Origin: Deltaproteobacteria bacterium
Lineage (GTDB): Bacteria > Myxococcota > Myxococcia > SLRQ01
NCBI GenBank assembly: GCA_007130885.1
Contig: SLRQ01000021.1
Location: 1-64,000, forward strand
Length of the DNA stretch: 64,000 bases
Direction: 5' to 3'
The translations under genes and the position numbers were made by a program. The notes under the pieces were generated by a model, which made no database searches, was not told where the DNA came from, and saw only the letters and a program-made list of their open reading frames with translations. Positions 36,527 through 44,515 of this stretch are shown here, piece by piece (within the stretch, counting starts at the first letter, position 1; each line of letters starts with the position of its first letter).

Positions 36527-36720
36527 TGTTCAGGCTCCTTGGCGCAGGCTACCCCAGTGTTCATTCTCGTGGGGGCCCCTCTTACTCCGAAAAGGACACT
36601 ATCAACTCGCCGGTCACTCTAGCTTACCCTGCCAACAACCGGCAAACCCTACCGAACGAAAAAACCCCTGAAATGAACCCCTAGTTACGCGCTGCGCCAT
36701 TGAAGCAATAGAATTGTGGC

Positions 36721-38001
36721 ATGTCCAAAATGATCGTGACCGCAAGAAGACCGGACCCAGGCGAAGACCGCGTCACAGTCGATGACATACCGCTGGGCGA
36801 TCTGCACGAGAAGCAAAGAATGGAGGTCAAGACAGCGGACGGGTGGACGTTGGTGATCTCGCGTTTCAAGCCGAAACCGCAACCGTTCCCTCAACCGATC
36901 TTCGGCCACCCCATCTTGCTGGTTCATGGTTTCGCGCAAAACCGCCGCGCATGGACCGCCGGTGACTTCGTAAAGAACATGCTCTTCTTCGGCGCCGATC
37001 TCTTCGTGCTCGAGCTGCGGGGTCATGGAAAGAGCAGCCGAAGTCTGCAGTACAGGAGAGCACGAATGACCGGAGAGAGCCCTCCCATAGATATCGAATG
37101 GGAATGGGACATCGACAGCTACTTTCTTTTCGATCTTCCGGCGGCAATCGATGAGATCCGCAGAGTGAGTGGTCGCGACCGCGTTTTCTATTGTGGACAC
37201 TCCATGGGCGGCATGCTTGGCTACGGCTATGCAGGTCTCCACCCCGATCAGATCGAGGGGCTGATTACCATAGGCTCGCCGTCTGATTTCGTAGGCGTAG
37301 GTTTCGCCCTTCTAGGAATGCTATCCCGTCTGCACCCCGCCCTTCCAGCTCTTGATCTGGGCCTTTGGTGTGCCAGCTCTATTCGCTCCACCCTGTGGCA
37401 AGGCATGAATCTCCTTCGGCAAGCCACGGGAAACAGTCAAGAAGCAGGCCCCAGACCGCAACCGTGGCGTTTTCAGTTCGTTCCAACCGACAGGTTGCTG
37501 CGCTTACTTGAAAAGCTCATTAATAGCGGACGATATGTATCGATTACCAGGGCTCTCCCAAACCTGGCTTTTCTGGTGAACCCGGACAGAACACTGGCCG
37601 AAGACATACGCTGGCTCCTCCGGGAAGGGAGCGACCGTGAGCCTCGTGGCGTGGTGGAACAGTTCGCGCGCTGGATCCGAAACAACGAGGTCGTTTGTTA
37701 CAGAAGCGGTTATGACTTCAAACGCGGATTCAAGAAGATCTCGGTTCCGAGCGCCGTAATTTTCGGTGACCGCGATTGGCTTGCCGGTGTGCGCGCGACC
37801 CGGTCTTTCTACTACGGGGCCAGCAGTAACTACCTTCTTTGGAGACCGGTAAAGGGAAACAGCCACGTAGAACTCACCATGGGCCACGACATTCGGCAGG
37901 TCTGCTACGACATCAAGAATCTAATCGAGTACGCCTTAGCCCACCAAGAGCAGAAGCCCGCTCTACCCCGGCGAGAGCCTGGAGCCGGACGAACCGGCTG
38001 A
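36721..38001 (+). CDS. Alpha/beta-fold hydrolase
   Basis: The 426-residue protein has the alpha/beta hydrolase landmarks: oxyanion HGFAQNRRAW, LELRGHGKSS, nucleophile elbow GHSMGG, a late acid in IFGDRDWLAG, and catalytic His in GNSHVELTMG. A 130-residue lid region separates the nucleophile and acid. No signal peptide is seen, so it is probably cytoplasmic. It is a lipase- or esterase-like enzyme of unknown substrate. The 194-bp upstream region shared with the AMIN gene contains only a GGGGCCCC palindrome worth noting. Confidence 0.85.
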   Translation: MSKMIVTARRPDPGEDRVTVDDIPLGDLHEKQRMEVKTADGWTLVISRFKPKPQPFPQPIFGHPILLVHGFAQNRRAWTAGDFVKNMLFFGADLFVLELRGHGKSSRSLQYRRARMTGESPPIDIEWEWDIDSYFLFDLPAAIDEIRRVSGRDRVFYCGHSMGGMLGYGYAGLHPDQIEGLITIGSPSDFVGVGFALLGMLSRLHPALPALDLGLWCASSIRSTLWQGMNLLRQATGNSQEAGPRPQPWRFQFVPTDRLLRLLEKLINSGRYVSITRALPNLAFLVNPDRTLAEDIRWLLREGSDREPRGVVEQFARWIRNNEVVCYRSGYDFKRGFKKISVPSAVIFGDRDWLAGVRATRSFYYGASSNYLLWRPVKGNSHVELTMGHDIRQVCYDIKNLIEYALAHQEQKPALPRREPGAGRTG

Positions 38002-38051
38002 AAACGAAGAGCGCGAGATCTCTTTTCCAGAACGCGGTCGAAGGACAACGC

Positions 38052-38693
38052 TCAAACAACGTCGCCGAATTGCTCGCGCATGGCCAAGAACTCCAAGAAC
38101 TGCTCTAGCTTTTCCGCTTGGAGGACTTGAATACCTCCCCCTTCGAGTTTCACGAGCCCTTTCTCCCGCAGCCTGTCCAGCACACCGACCACTTCTTCAC
38201 TGGACAGACCTACCTGAGCCGGCAAATCAGATGCTTGCCACGGCAAACCATCACCATGAACAGTTCGCTGCCGCACGAGGAAGTGTACAACCCGGCTCGC
38301 GGTATCCCTCAACATGAGGTTCTCGATTTGGTCGTCGGCCTCTTGCAGCCGAGCGGCCATCCGCTTGATCATCCGGAGAGCGATCTCGGTGGAGCCTCGA
38401 ACCATGGTCTCGAATGTCTTGGGTTCGATCACAAGCATTCTAGAGTCAGAGACGACCTTGGCAGTTGCCGAACGCGGCTTGTCGTTGAGCACGGCCATCT
38501 CCCCAAAGAATTCACCACTCGAGAGGGTGGCCAGGACCTTCTCCTTTCCATGTATGCTCTTCGTAATGCGTACCTCCCCAGACTGAATGACGTACATCTC
38601 ACGGCTCGTGTCCCCTTCCAGGAACAGCAGCTCGCCGGCCGGAAACTCACGACCAAACTTCTGAAAAAGTGCGGCTTCAGCGCCCATGGGCAT
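38052..38693 (-). CDS. Crp/Fnr-family cyclic-nucleotide-binding regulator
   Basis: The 213-residue protein has a cNMP-binding beta roll (GEVRITKSIHGKEKVLATLSSGEFFGEMAVLNDKPRSATAKV), with the GEM-x-x-(x) phosphate-cassette region and PRSAT at the Arg-Ser-Ala position that contacts cyclic nucleotide. It then has a dimerisation helix and a C-terminal winged helix (LPAQVGLSSEEVVGVLDRLREKGLVKLEGG). It is likely a ligand-responsive transcription factor. GGAG lies six bases before the second in-frame ATG (38687), which may be the true start. It diverges from purM across 253 bp. Confidence 0.9.
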   Translation of the reverse strand: MPMGAEAALFQKFGREFPAGELLFLEGDTSREMYVIQSGEVRITKSIHGKEKVLATLSSGEFFGEMAVLNDKPRSATAKVVSDSRMLVIEPKTFETMVRGSTEIALRMIKRMAARLQEADDQIENLMLRDTASRVVHFLVRQRTVHGDGLPWQASDLPAQVGLSSEEVVGVLDRLREKGLVKLEGGGIQVLQAEKLEQFLEFLAMREQFGDVV

Positions 38694-38867
38694 CTCCAGT
38701 TATGGCCTGCGGTGACCTGCGGTGGAGTTACCAAACGGATACCCGCATTCCAGAACGAATGTCAATTCGTCCGTCCGCTGACGGATCTCCTCCACAACGG
38801 GACTTCGCTCCCATAATGGGCTGAAAAGACGCTTAGTTAGATGCACAACCCGGCCCGGCTTCAGAGT

Positions 38868-38883
38868 TTGTAAGCGTTTGCAA
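38868..38883. promoter_or_regulatory. LacI/PurR-type operator-like palindrome upstream of purM
   Basis: TTGTAAGCGTTTGCAA is an imperfect palindrome with a central CG-containing core. It resembles LacI/GalR-family operators, including the PurR box, whose core is GCAAACGTTTGC. It ends about 63 bp before the purM start and 175 bp from the Crp-like gene. Control of purM-purN by purine availability is a reasonable inference; no LacI-family regulator is in the window. Confidence 0.5.
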
Positions 38884-38946
38884 GCACGGCTTCCATTGCA
38901 CTTCCTGTTGCAGCCTTGGCCGCCGTCATCTAGTTTTGCCAGCTTC

Positions 38947-40008
38947 ATGAACAAGCTCACTTACAAAGACGCCGGCGTGGATATCGAAGCTGGGGACCGC
39001 TTCGTTTCGGAAATCAAACCTCTTACGGAACGTACTTCCCGCCCCGAGGTGCTTGGTGGGATAGGCGGATTCGGTGGTCTATTCGCCCTACCAACCGACC
39101 GTTACCAATCTCCGGTGTTGGTCGCCGGCACGGACGGAGTAGGCACCAAGCTGAAGCTCGCGTTCGAAATGGACCAGCACCACACGGTGGGCATCGATCT
39201 TGTGGCAATGTGTGTCAATGACATCGTCGTCTCCGGCGCCGAGCCTCTCTTTTTTCTGGATTACTATGCCACCGGCAAGCTGGAGCCGTCGGTGGGACGG
39301 GCCGTAGTCGAGGGCATTGCCGAGGGATGCGTACAAGCCGGCTGTGCATTGCTTGGAGGCGAAACAGCCGAGATGCCGGGATTCTACGCCAAGGGAGAGT
39401 ACGATCTCGCCGGCTTCGCTGTCGGCATCGTCGAACGGGAAGCCATCATCGACGGCGGGCGGGTTTCCGCGGGAGACAAAGTGATCGGCATTCCATCGAG
39501 CGGCCTCCACAGCAACGGTTTCTCATTGGCCAGGAAAGTCATCGAGGTCCTCGGGCTCAACCTGGAGGAGACTAGAGAAGACCTCGAAGGCATATCGGTG
39601 GGCCACGCTCTCCTGGAACCGACGCGAATATATGCCCGTGCTGTCAGGAACATATTGCAAGAAGTTCCGATCAACGCGGTGGCTCACATCACCGGAGGCG
39701 GAATTCCAGGCAATCTGGCACGAGCGCTCCCACCTAACCTAGCCGCCTTTTTGGATGCATCGGCTTGGGACAAGGCACCTATTTTCGACCTTCTCGCAAA
39801 AGCCGGCATACCTGTCTACGAGCAGTACAAGACATTCAATATGGGCCTGGGGATGATCATTGTGATTTCGGCACCGCATGCGCAAAGTGCCATCGAAATC
39901 TTGAATGACATGGGAGAAAAGGCCGTGGTCATCGGAGAGATAGGTCAGCGCAATGAAGGACCAGCCGTGTCTATTGAGAGCACAGGTGAGGGGGGCGAGC
40001 AGCCATGA
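38947..40008 (+). CDS. purM: Phosphoribosylformylglycinamidine cyclo-ligase
   Basis: PurM closes the imidazole ring of AIR from FGAM with ATP in purine synthesis. The 353-residue protein has LTYKDAGVDIEAGD, GIGGFGGLF, VAGTDGVGTKLKLAF, DLVAMCVNDIVVSGAEPLFFLDYYA, GGETAEMPGFY, GIPSSGLHSNGFSLAR and HITGGGIPGNLAR, all canonical. ATG 38947 matches the family start although no clear ribosome-binding site precedes it. Its stop overlaps the purN start by ATGA, so the two are coupled. Confidence 0.98.
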   Translation: MNKLTYKDAGVDIEAGDRFVSEIKPLTERTSRPEVLGGIGGFGGLFALPTDRYQSPVLVAGTDGVGTKLKLAFEMDQHHTVGIDLVAMCVNDIVVSGAEPLFFLDYYATGKLEPSVGRAVVEGIAEGCVQAGCALLGGETAEMPGFYAKGEYDLAGFAVGIVEREAIIDGGRVSAGDKVIGIPSSGLHSNGFSLARKVIEVLGLNLEETREDLEGISVGHALLEPTRIYARAVRNILQEVPINAVAHITGGGIPGNLARALPPNLAAFLDASAWDKAPIFDLLAKAGIPVYEQYKTFNMGLGMIIVISAPHAQSAIEILNDMGEKAVVIGEIGQRNEGPAVSIESTGEGGEQP

Positions 40009-40688
40009 CCTTGCGCCTAGGAGTCTTGGTCTCCGGTTCTGGAAGCAACCTCCAGTCGATAATCGATGCGATTCACTCCGACCGGCTGGACGCCGAGATC
40101 AAAGTGGTCATATCCAACGTTCCCGAGGTACGAGCACTCGATCGCGCTGAACGAGCCGGAATAAAGGCGCTCTGCGTGGATCACCGCGAGTTTGATAGGC
40201 GAGAAGAGTTCGACGAGCGGCTGCGCCGCCTTCTCGTGGAGCATGATGTCGAGTGGGTCGTATTGGCGGGGTTTATGCGCATTCTCACCTCTCGAATGTT
40301 GGAGAAGTTCAAGAACCGTGTTTTGAACATCCATCCCGCCCTGCTGCCGGCCTTTCCAGGAACCGACGCGGCACGCCAGGCAATCGAAAGAGGGGTGACC
40401 ATAGCAGGCTGTACGATACACATCGTGGATGCGGGAACGGACACCGGTCCAATTCTGGCGCAAGCCGCGGTCCCGGTTTTTCCCGAGGACGACAGCGCGA
40501 CCCTCACCGCCAGGATCCAGGAGCAGGAGCACTGGCTGTACCCGCGGCTACTGCAATGCATTTCCGAAGGCAGGCTGCGCCTGCAAAACGAGAGGCCGGT
40601 GCTCGTGGGCCTCCCACCCGCATCCGGCATGATTCGCTCCCCAAACATCCCCGAAAATGAGGTTCACGGCGAAGAGGCCCCGACATGA
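40005..40688 (+). CDS. purN: Phosphoribosylglycinamide formyltransferase
   Basis: PurN transfers the formyl group of 10-formyl-tetrahydrofolate to GAR. Visible motifs are VLVSGSGSNLQSIID, ISNV, VVLAGFMRIL, NIHPALLPAFPGTDAARQAIERG (catalytic Asn-His), and the Asp of VDAGTDTGPILAQA. The chain is 227 residues with a short Pro-rich tail beyond the usual end. It overlaps purM before it and the oxidoreductase gene after it, each by ATGA. Confidence 0.97.
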   Translation: MTLRLGVLVSGSGSNLQSIIDAIHSDRLDAEIKVVISNVPEVRALDRAERAGIKALCVDHREFDRREEFDERLRRLLVEHDVEWVVLAGFMRILTSRMLEKFKNRVLNIHPALLPAFPGTDAARQAIERGVTIAGCTIHIVDAGTDTGPILAQAAVPVFPEDDSATLTARIQEQEHWLYPRLLQCISEGRLRLQNERPVLVGLPPASGMIRSPNIPENEVHGEEAPT

Positions 40689-42190
40689 CTACTCGCCGGC
40701 TGGTGGATGTCATGGTCATCGGAGGACGAGTCGGACCTCTCGTCTCCGCCTGTCTGCTGGCTCGCCGCGGATACAAAGTCGTACACGTAGAACACGAAGG
40801 GCTTGCGAGCTCATACCGCGACAACGGTTTGTTTCTGCCTCTAGAGCCCGATCTCCTTCCGGGACCCCGATCATCCCCGGTCATACAGCACGTTCTGGAT
40901 GGTCTTGCGCTATCCACCGATGCCCGCCGGCTGCTTCGACCCATCCAGCCCGGCCTGCAAGTAATCACCCCCGGCCATCGCTTTGAGCTGTCTTCCGAGT
41001 CACAACGAAGAGGCCGGGAGCTTGTACGCGAGTTCGGAGAGGAAGAGGCCCATGAACTGCAAAAGACCATTTCGGCGCTGCTCGAGGCCGACGAAGCAGT
41101 AGACCCGCTGCTGGCCTCGATGCCACCGCTTCCTCCAAGCAACTTTCGGGAGCGGAGGGCGATTCGTAAGGCAGCCTCTGGATTGCCCATTGATTCCGAC
41201 CCTCCATCCTTCGCGAGAAGCAATACTCTGAGAGCGGCGTCAGCCGGGCTAGCTCGGATCTCGAGCTTTCTTGCGAAGCCCGAGCCTACCGGTCTGCACG
41301 CCGTGAGGTGCGGGGCTCGAATGATTCGGGAGCAGCCCCACAGATTGCTCGACGGACAGCAAACCCATTCCAACGGTTACGCTTCCCTGCTCCGCAGGCG
41401 CCTACAAGAGCTGGGCGGTGTCTCGTTGGCGGATGGGCAAGCAGTAGCCGAAGAGATCTTGCTGGAGGGCCGACGAGTAGCCGGGCTCAAGGTGCTTGGA
41501 GACGCTACCGATTATCGTTGTCGTTACCTGGTCTCCGGAATCGACACGGCTTCTCTGGACAGAATCCTTCCACTCGAAGGCCGGCGCCGCCGCCACGACT
41601 CCTTTCTGGACAGAGTCCGCCCGCGGGAGATCCTTTTTAGCCTAAACCTCGTCCTTCGGCGAAAGGGCTTCCCTGCCGGGCTTGGAGAGGCAGCCCTGAA
41701 CATCGCCGATCCAGGCGCCTCACTCGTCGAGGAGAACTTGATCCTTCTCGAGAAGTTCGACGCCCTAGATGAGGAGGGCCCGGCCCACGATGTGCAGGTG
41801 CTCCAAGCTTCCTGCTTCGCTCCGGTCACCCGAATCGACCTTGGCGACGGCTACTTCGAGGATCTGCGTGACAGGATGTTGAAGGTACTTCGCTCGGACC
41901 TTCTTCCCTTTCTAGATCGGCACCTCCTTCTTACCTCCTCCCCAGTCTTGACTCGCAAGGGCCGAGCAAGAGGGGCAAGATTGATGCCGCATCCCCTTCT
42001 CGAAAGTGACCTGGAGCCGTCAGTGGGAGGGGGGTTCCTAACACCTCGCACCCCGTACAAAAACCTGGTGCTTGCAGGCAGGGAGGTACTCCCGGGCCTC
42101 GGGCCGGAGGGTGAGTTTCTAACCGGACACAGGGCTGCCGAGACCGTTGCGTATGCCATGAGAAAGCACGATCCACTAAAACATCAGTAG
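40685..42190 (+). CDS. FAD-dependent oxidoreductase, phytoene-desaturase-like
   Basis: The 501-residue protein begins with a dinucleotide-binding fold (VMVIGGRVGPLVSACLLARRGYKVVHVE) and ends with the FAD-contact pattern of amine oxidase/phytoene desaturase relatives (NLVLAGREVLPGLGPEGEFLTGHRAAETV). The first glycine loop, GGRVGP, lacks the usual third Gly. Substrate is unknown. Its ATG overlaps the purN stop (ATGA), so it is the third translationally coupled gene of the purM-purN operon, which is odd for an enzyme with no evident purine role. Confidence 0.7.
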   Translation: MTTRRLVDVMVIGGRVGPLVSACLLARRGYKVVHVEHEGLASSYRDNGLFLPLEPDLLPGPRSSPVIQHVLDGLALSTDARRLLRPIQPGLQVITPGHRFELSSESQRRGRELVREFGEEEAHELQKTISALLEADEAVDPLLASMPPLPPSNFRERRAIRKAASGLPIDSDPPSFARSNTLRAASAGLARISSFLAKPEPTGLHAVRCGARMIREQPHRLLDGQQTHSNGYASLLRRRLQELGGVSLADGQAVAEEILLEGRRVAGLKVLGDATDYRCRYLVSGIDTASLDRILPLEGRRRRHDSFLDRVRPREILFSLNLVLRRKGFPAGLGEAALNIADPGASLVEENLILLEKFDALDEEGPAHDVQVLQASCFAPVTRIDLGDGYFEDLRDRMLKVLRSDLLPFLDRHLLLTSSPVLTRKGRARGARLMPHPLLESDLEPSVGGGFLTPRTPYKNLVLAGREVLPGLGPEGEFLTGHRAAETVAYAMRKHDPLKHQ

Positions 42191-42257
42191 AAGGGCTTGC
42201 GGCGAAGCGCGGGAGGGTGTACATAGCCGTGCTTTCAAGTAGTTCATGGAGCTTACG

Positions 42258-42449
42258 ATGGCACGTCGTTGCGAAATCTGTGGCAAGGGTCCCACATCCG
42301 GGAACAACGTCTCACACGCCAACAACAAGACTAGACGTAGGTGGCTGCCCAACCTTCAGCGAGTGAAGGCCAAAACCAACGGCTCTTCTCGCTACGTCAG
42401 GGTATGCACGAGGTGCATCAAATCAGGGAAGATCGAGAAGGCCGCCTAG
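42258..42449 (+). CDS. rpmB: Ribosomal protein bL28
   Basis: The 63-residue large-subunit protein has [34 protein letters not shown] and ends near [10 protein letters not shown]. The CEIC and CTRC pairs make it the zinc-binding (C+) form of bL28. GGAG seven bases upstream supports ATG 42258 rather than ATG 42246. It stands alone, without rpmG. Confidence 0.97.
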   Translation: MARRCEICGKGPTSGNNVSHANNKTRRRWLPNLQRVKAKTNGSSRYVRVCTRCIKSGKIEKAA

Positions 42450-42557
42450 GTTTCGGACACTGTACCGTGGCTCTCGCCATGCGGCGGTGACATATACCCT
42501 CGAAAGACATCGCACGCCTCGAGGGGTTGCAGGCTTTCGCACCACAGAGGTAGTAAC

Positions 42558-44321
42558 GTGACCGATCGAAAGATCATCCCCCTTGCCGCGGCCAATGAAG
42601 TTCTAGGCCGTCAATTAGGCAAACTCGTCGGCAGAAAGCGGCTGGATGCCATACTGTCGAAGGAGAACGCTCCAGCTCTGGTTCGAACTCTCCCCGCCGA
42701 GGATCTATACTTCCTCATAAAAGACGTAGGATCGGAGGACGCCGCTCCCTTGGTGGCTATGTCCAGCCCAGAGCAGTTTCGGGGCTTCATAGACCTGGAC
42801 TGCTGGGTCAACCACGAAGGAGCCAAGGAGCTGTCACCAATCAAAGCGCTCCGCTGGATGACGCTGGCTAGAGAAGACTCCACGCTGGAAGATTTGGCCG
42901 CGAAGCGTACTGGCTTGGATCTCGAGGTTGTCGAGTTGATCCTAAGGGGCGGCCTGTCCATAGTTGATAGGAAAGCAGTCGAAGAGGACGGCTGGGCTGC
43001 CGCGGCTCCAGGAGAAGACCCTCAGGCGGCATGGGAGGAGACTCCCTGTGGCAGCTGGTTCGTTTGCTTCGAGATCCCCGGGCCCGAGGAAATAGAGCTG
43101 CGCCGAATGCTACACGAGCTGTACGCCGAAGGCCCCTTTCCCGCCTCGCGCCTCTTGTCTGCTGTACGTTACGAGCTGACCAGCGAGCTGAATGAACATG
43201 CTCTCAGGTTCCGAAACGCTCGCCTGGCCGACATGGGGTTCCCAGAGCCTGAACAGGCGAAGGCCCTATACGCCAAAACCAACATATCGGCCACTCCACC
43301 GCCACAGCCGACACCCCCCGACAGCATCCCTGGTTTCTTCTTGTCGGAGTTCGTTGGTGACAGCTTTCTCGACCGATGCTCGGCAAAAGTTACAGGGGTA
43401 CGATCCCGAACATTCCTGGACAGGTCCCTCATGTATCTAGCCAACTGCGTCATGGTAGCGGACCGCATAGAGCCATCGGATACGGAGGCCGCCCGTGACG
43501 CCGTGGGAGCAATGCGAGCCTACCTCAACCTTGGATTATCACACCTGGCCGGGAACGACTCCGACAGGGGATCGACTATTCTTTGCTCCACCGCTCTGAA
43601 GCATGTTTTTCAAGTTGGCTTCACGCTTACGCTCCAACGCAAATGGCGAGCCGAACGCCTCGTTGCCGCATTGGTACCCGGTAGCTCTAGCGATGAGAGG
43701 AGCCTGCCGTTGGATGCTCCGGAAGGTTCCGTGGTCGACGCTCTTCTAAAGCCTAAACCAATGTACGCAGTGTGCCTCGACGCGGCGCTGGCTGCCGGAT
43801 GGCCCGCGAGCCCTGCCTTGGATGCAGCCGAGAGAGCTCCGGAGGCCACCCTGCCCTCTGGACTGCGACCATTCGCGGTACCCGAGGACCTTGAAGCAGC
43901 CGATACGGCACTGGGTAGAGCCGAGGCAACGATAGACCTAGCAATGGCGTCGGGTATCCTTCAAATTGATGATACCGAGCTGGGTGAGAACGACGAGTCC
44001 CACCCTTTGTCTGTTCTGCTGCTCACCGCTACCCTGAACATGGCTCTCGGCAAGGCCTTCACTCCAAGCGCCTTATCGGAGGGAGAGCTCCAGGAAGCAT
44101 GGCGTAAGGCCCGCGATGAGACAGGAGCACTCTCCGCGAATGTAACATCCAAGCTAGTCTCCCTGCTGGCCAAGGCAGCTGATGGACCTACGGAAACAGC
44201 CGAGACCCTCGCGTCCATGACGGCCGCCCGCTTTGAGTTGGCTTTTCCCGAGGCAAACGGTCCGATCGACGCCCGCTACACAACAGGCGTCATAATGCGC
44301 GGCAACTCTGACCAAGGCTAG
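42558..44321 (+). CDS. DUF6178-like protein
   Basis: The 587-residue soluble protein contains LPAEDLYFLIKDVGSEDAAPLVAMSSPEQFRGFIDLDCWVNHE, a segment I recall from DUF6178 proteins of deltaproteobacteria; the assignment is from memory. It is largely helical, with no membrane segment or catalytic motif visible. GTG 42558 is used, with AGAGG upstream. It lies between rpmB and the glycine cleavage operon but has its own gaps on both sides (108 and 194 bp). Function unknown. Confidence 0.75.
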   Translation: MTDRKIIPLAAANEVLGRQLGKLVGRKRLDAILSKENAPALVRTLPAEDLYFLIKDVGSEDAAPLVAMSSPEQFRGFIDLDCWVNHEGAKELSPIKALRWMTLAREDSTLEDLAAKRTGLDLEVVELILRGGLSIVDRKAVEEDGWAAAAPGEDPQAAWEETPCGSWFVCFEIPGPEEIELRRMLHELYAEGPFPASRLLSAVRYELTSELNEHALRFRNARLADMGFPEPEQAKALYAKTNISATPPPQPTPPDSIPGFFLSEFVGDSFLDRCSAKVTGVRSRTFLDRSLMYLANCVMVADRIEPSDTEAARDAVGAMRAYLNLGLSHLAGNDSDRGSTILCSTALKHVFQVGFTLTLQRKWRAERLVAALVPGSSSDERSLPLDAPEGSVVDALLKPKPMYAVCLDAALAAGWPASPALDAAERAPEATLPSGLRPFAVPEDLEAADTALGRAEATIDLAMASGILQIDDTELGENDESHPLSVLLLTATLNMALGKAFTPSALSEGELQEAWRKARDETGALSANVTSKLVSLLAKAADGPTETAETLASMTAARFELAFPEANGPIDARYTTGVIMRGNSDQG

Positions 44322-44392
44322 CCGCCTCAAGGCTCGGCCTCGGGATTCTTTGCACCGGGCCGACTTATTGTGTAAGAGCCCTGCCTAGTGTG

Positions 44393-44432
44393 TTGCGGTA
44401 GCATGGCGCCAAAGTACGGCGCCGCACCGCGA
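44393..44432 (+). promoter_or_regulatory. Strong hairpin in the glycine cleavage operon leader
   Basis: GGCGCC at 44405-44410 pairs with GGCGCC at 44418-44423 around a seven-base loop. The stem is extended by GCGGT (44395-44399) against ACCGC (44426-44430). A second small stem, TCCCG/CGGGA, follows near 44453-44472. It is 84 bp before the gcvT start. It has no U tract, so it is not a simple terminator. I could not match it to the glycine riboswitch consensus. Confidence 0.45.
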
Positions 44433-44515
44433 CGGCTCCATTGCAGACGACTCCCGAATCGCGAGCGGGAGATTTGGCCAGGACTTAAACCAACACCAAG
44501 AAATCAGGAATGGTC

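Noticed and set aside
38118..38816. 232-residue plus-strand open frame over the Crp-like gene
   Set aside because: The minus strand encodes a complete cNMP-binding and winged-helix protein; the plus frame has no family features.
40017..40532. Minus-strand open frames across purN
   Set aside because: purN motifs are complete on the plus strand; the opposite frames are codon-bias shadows.
44322..44515. Glycine riboswitch upstream of the gcv operon
   Set aside because: I looked for the conserved aptamer core and did not find it; only unassigned hairpins are visible.
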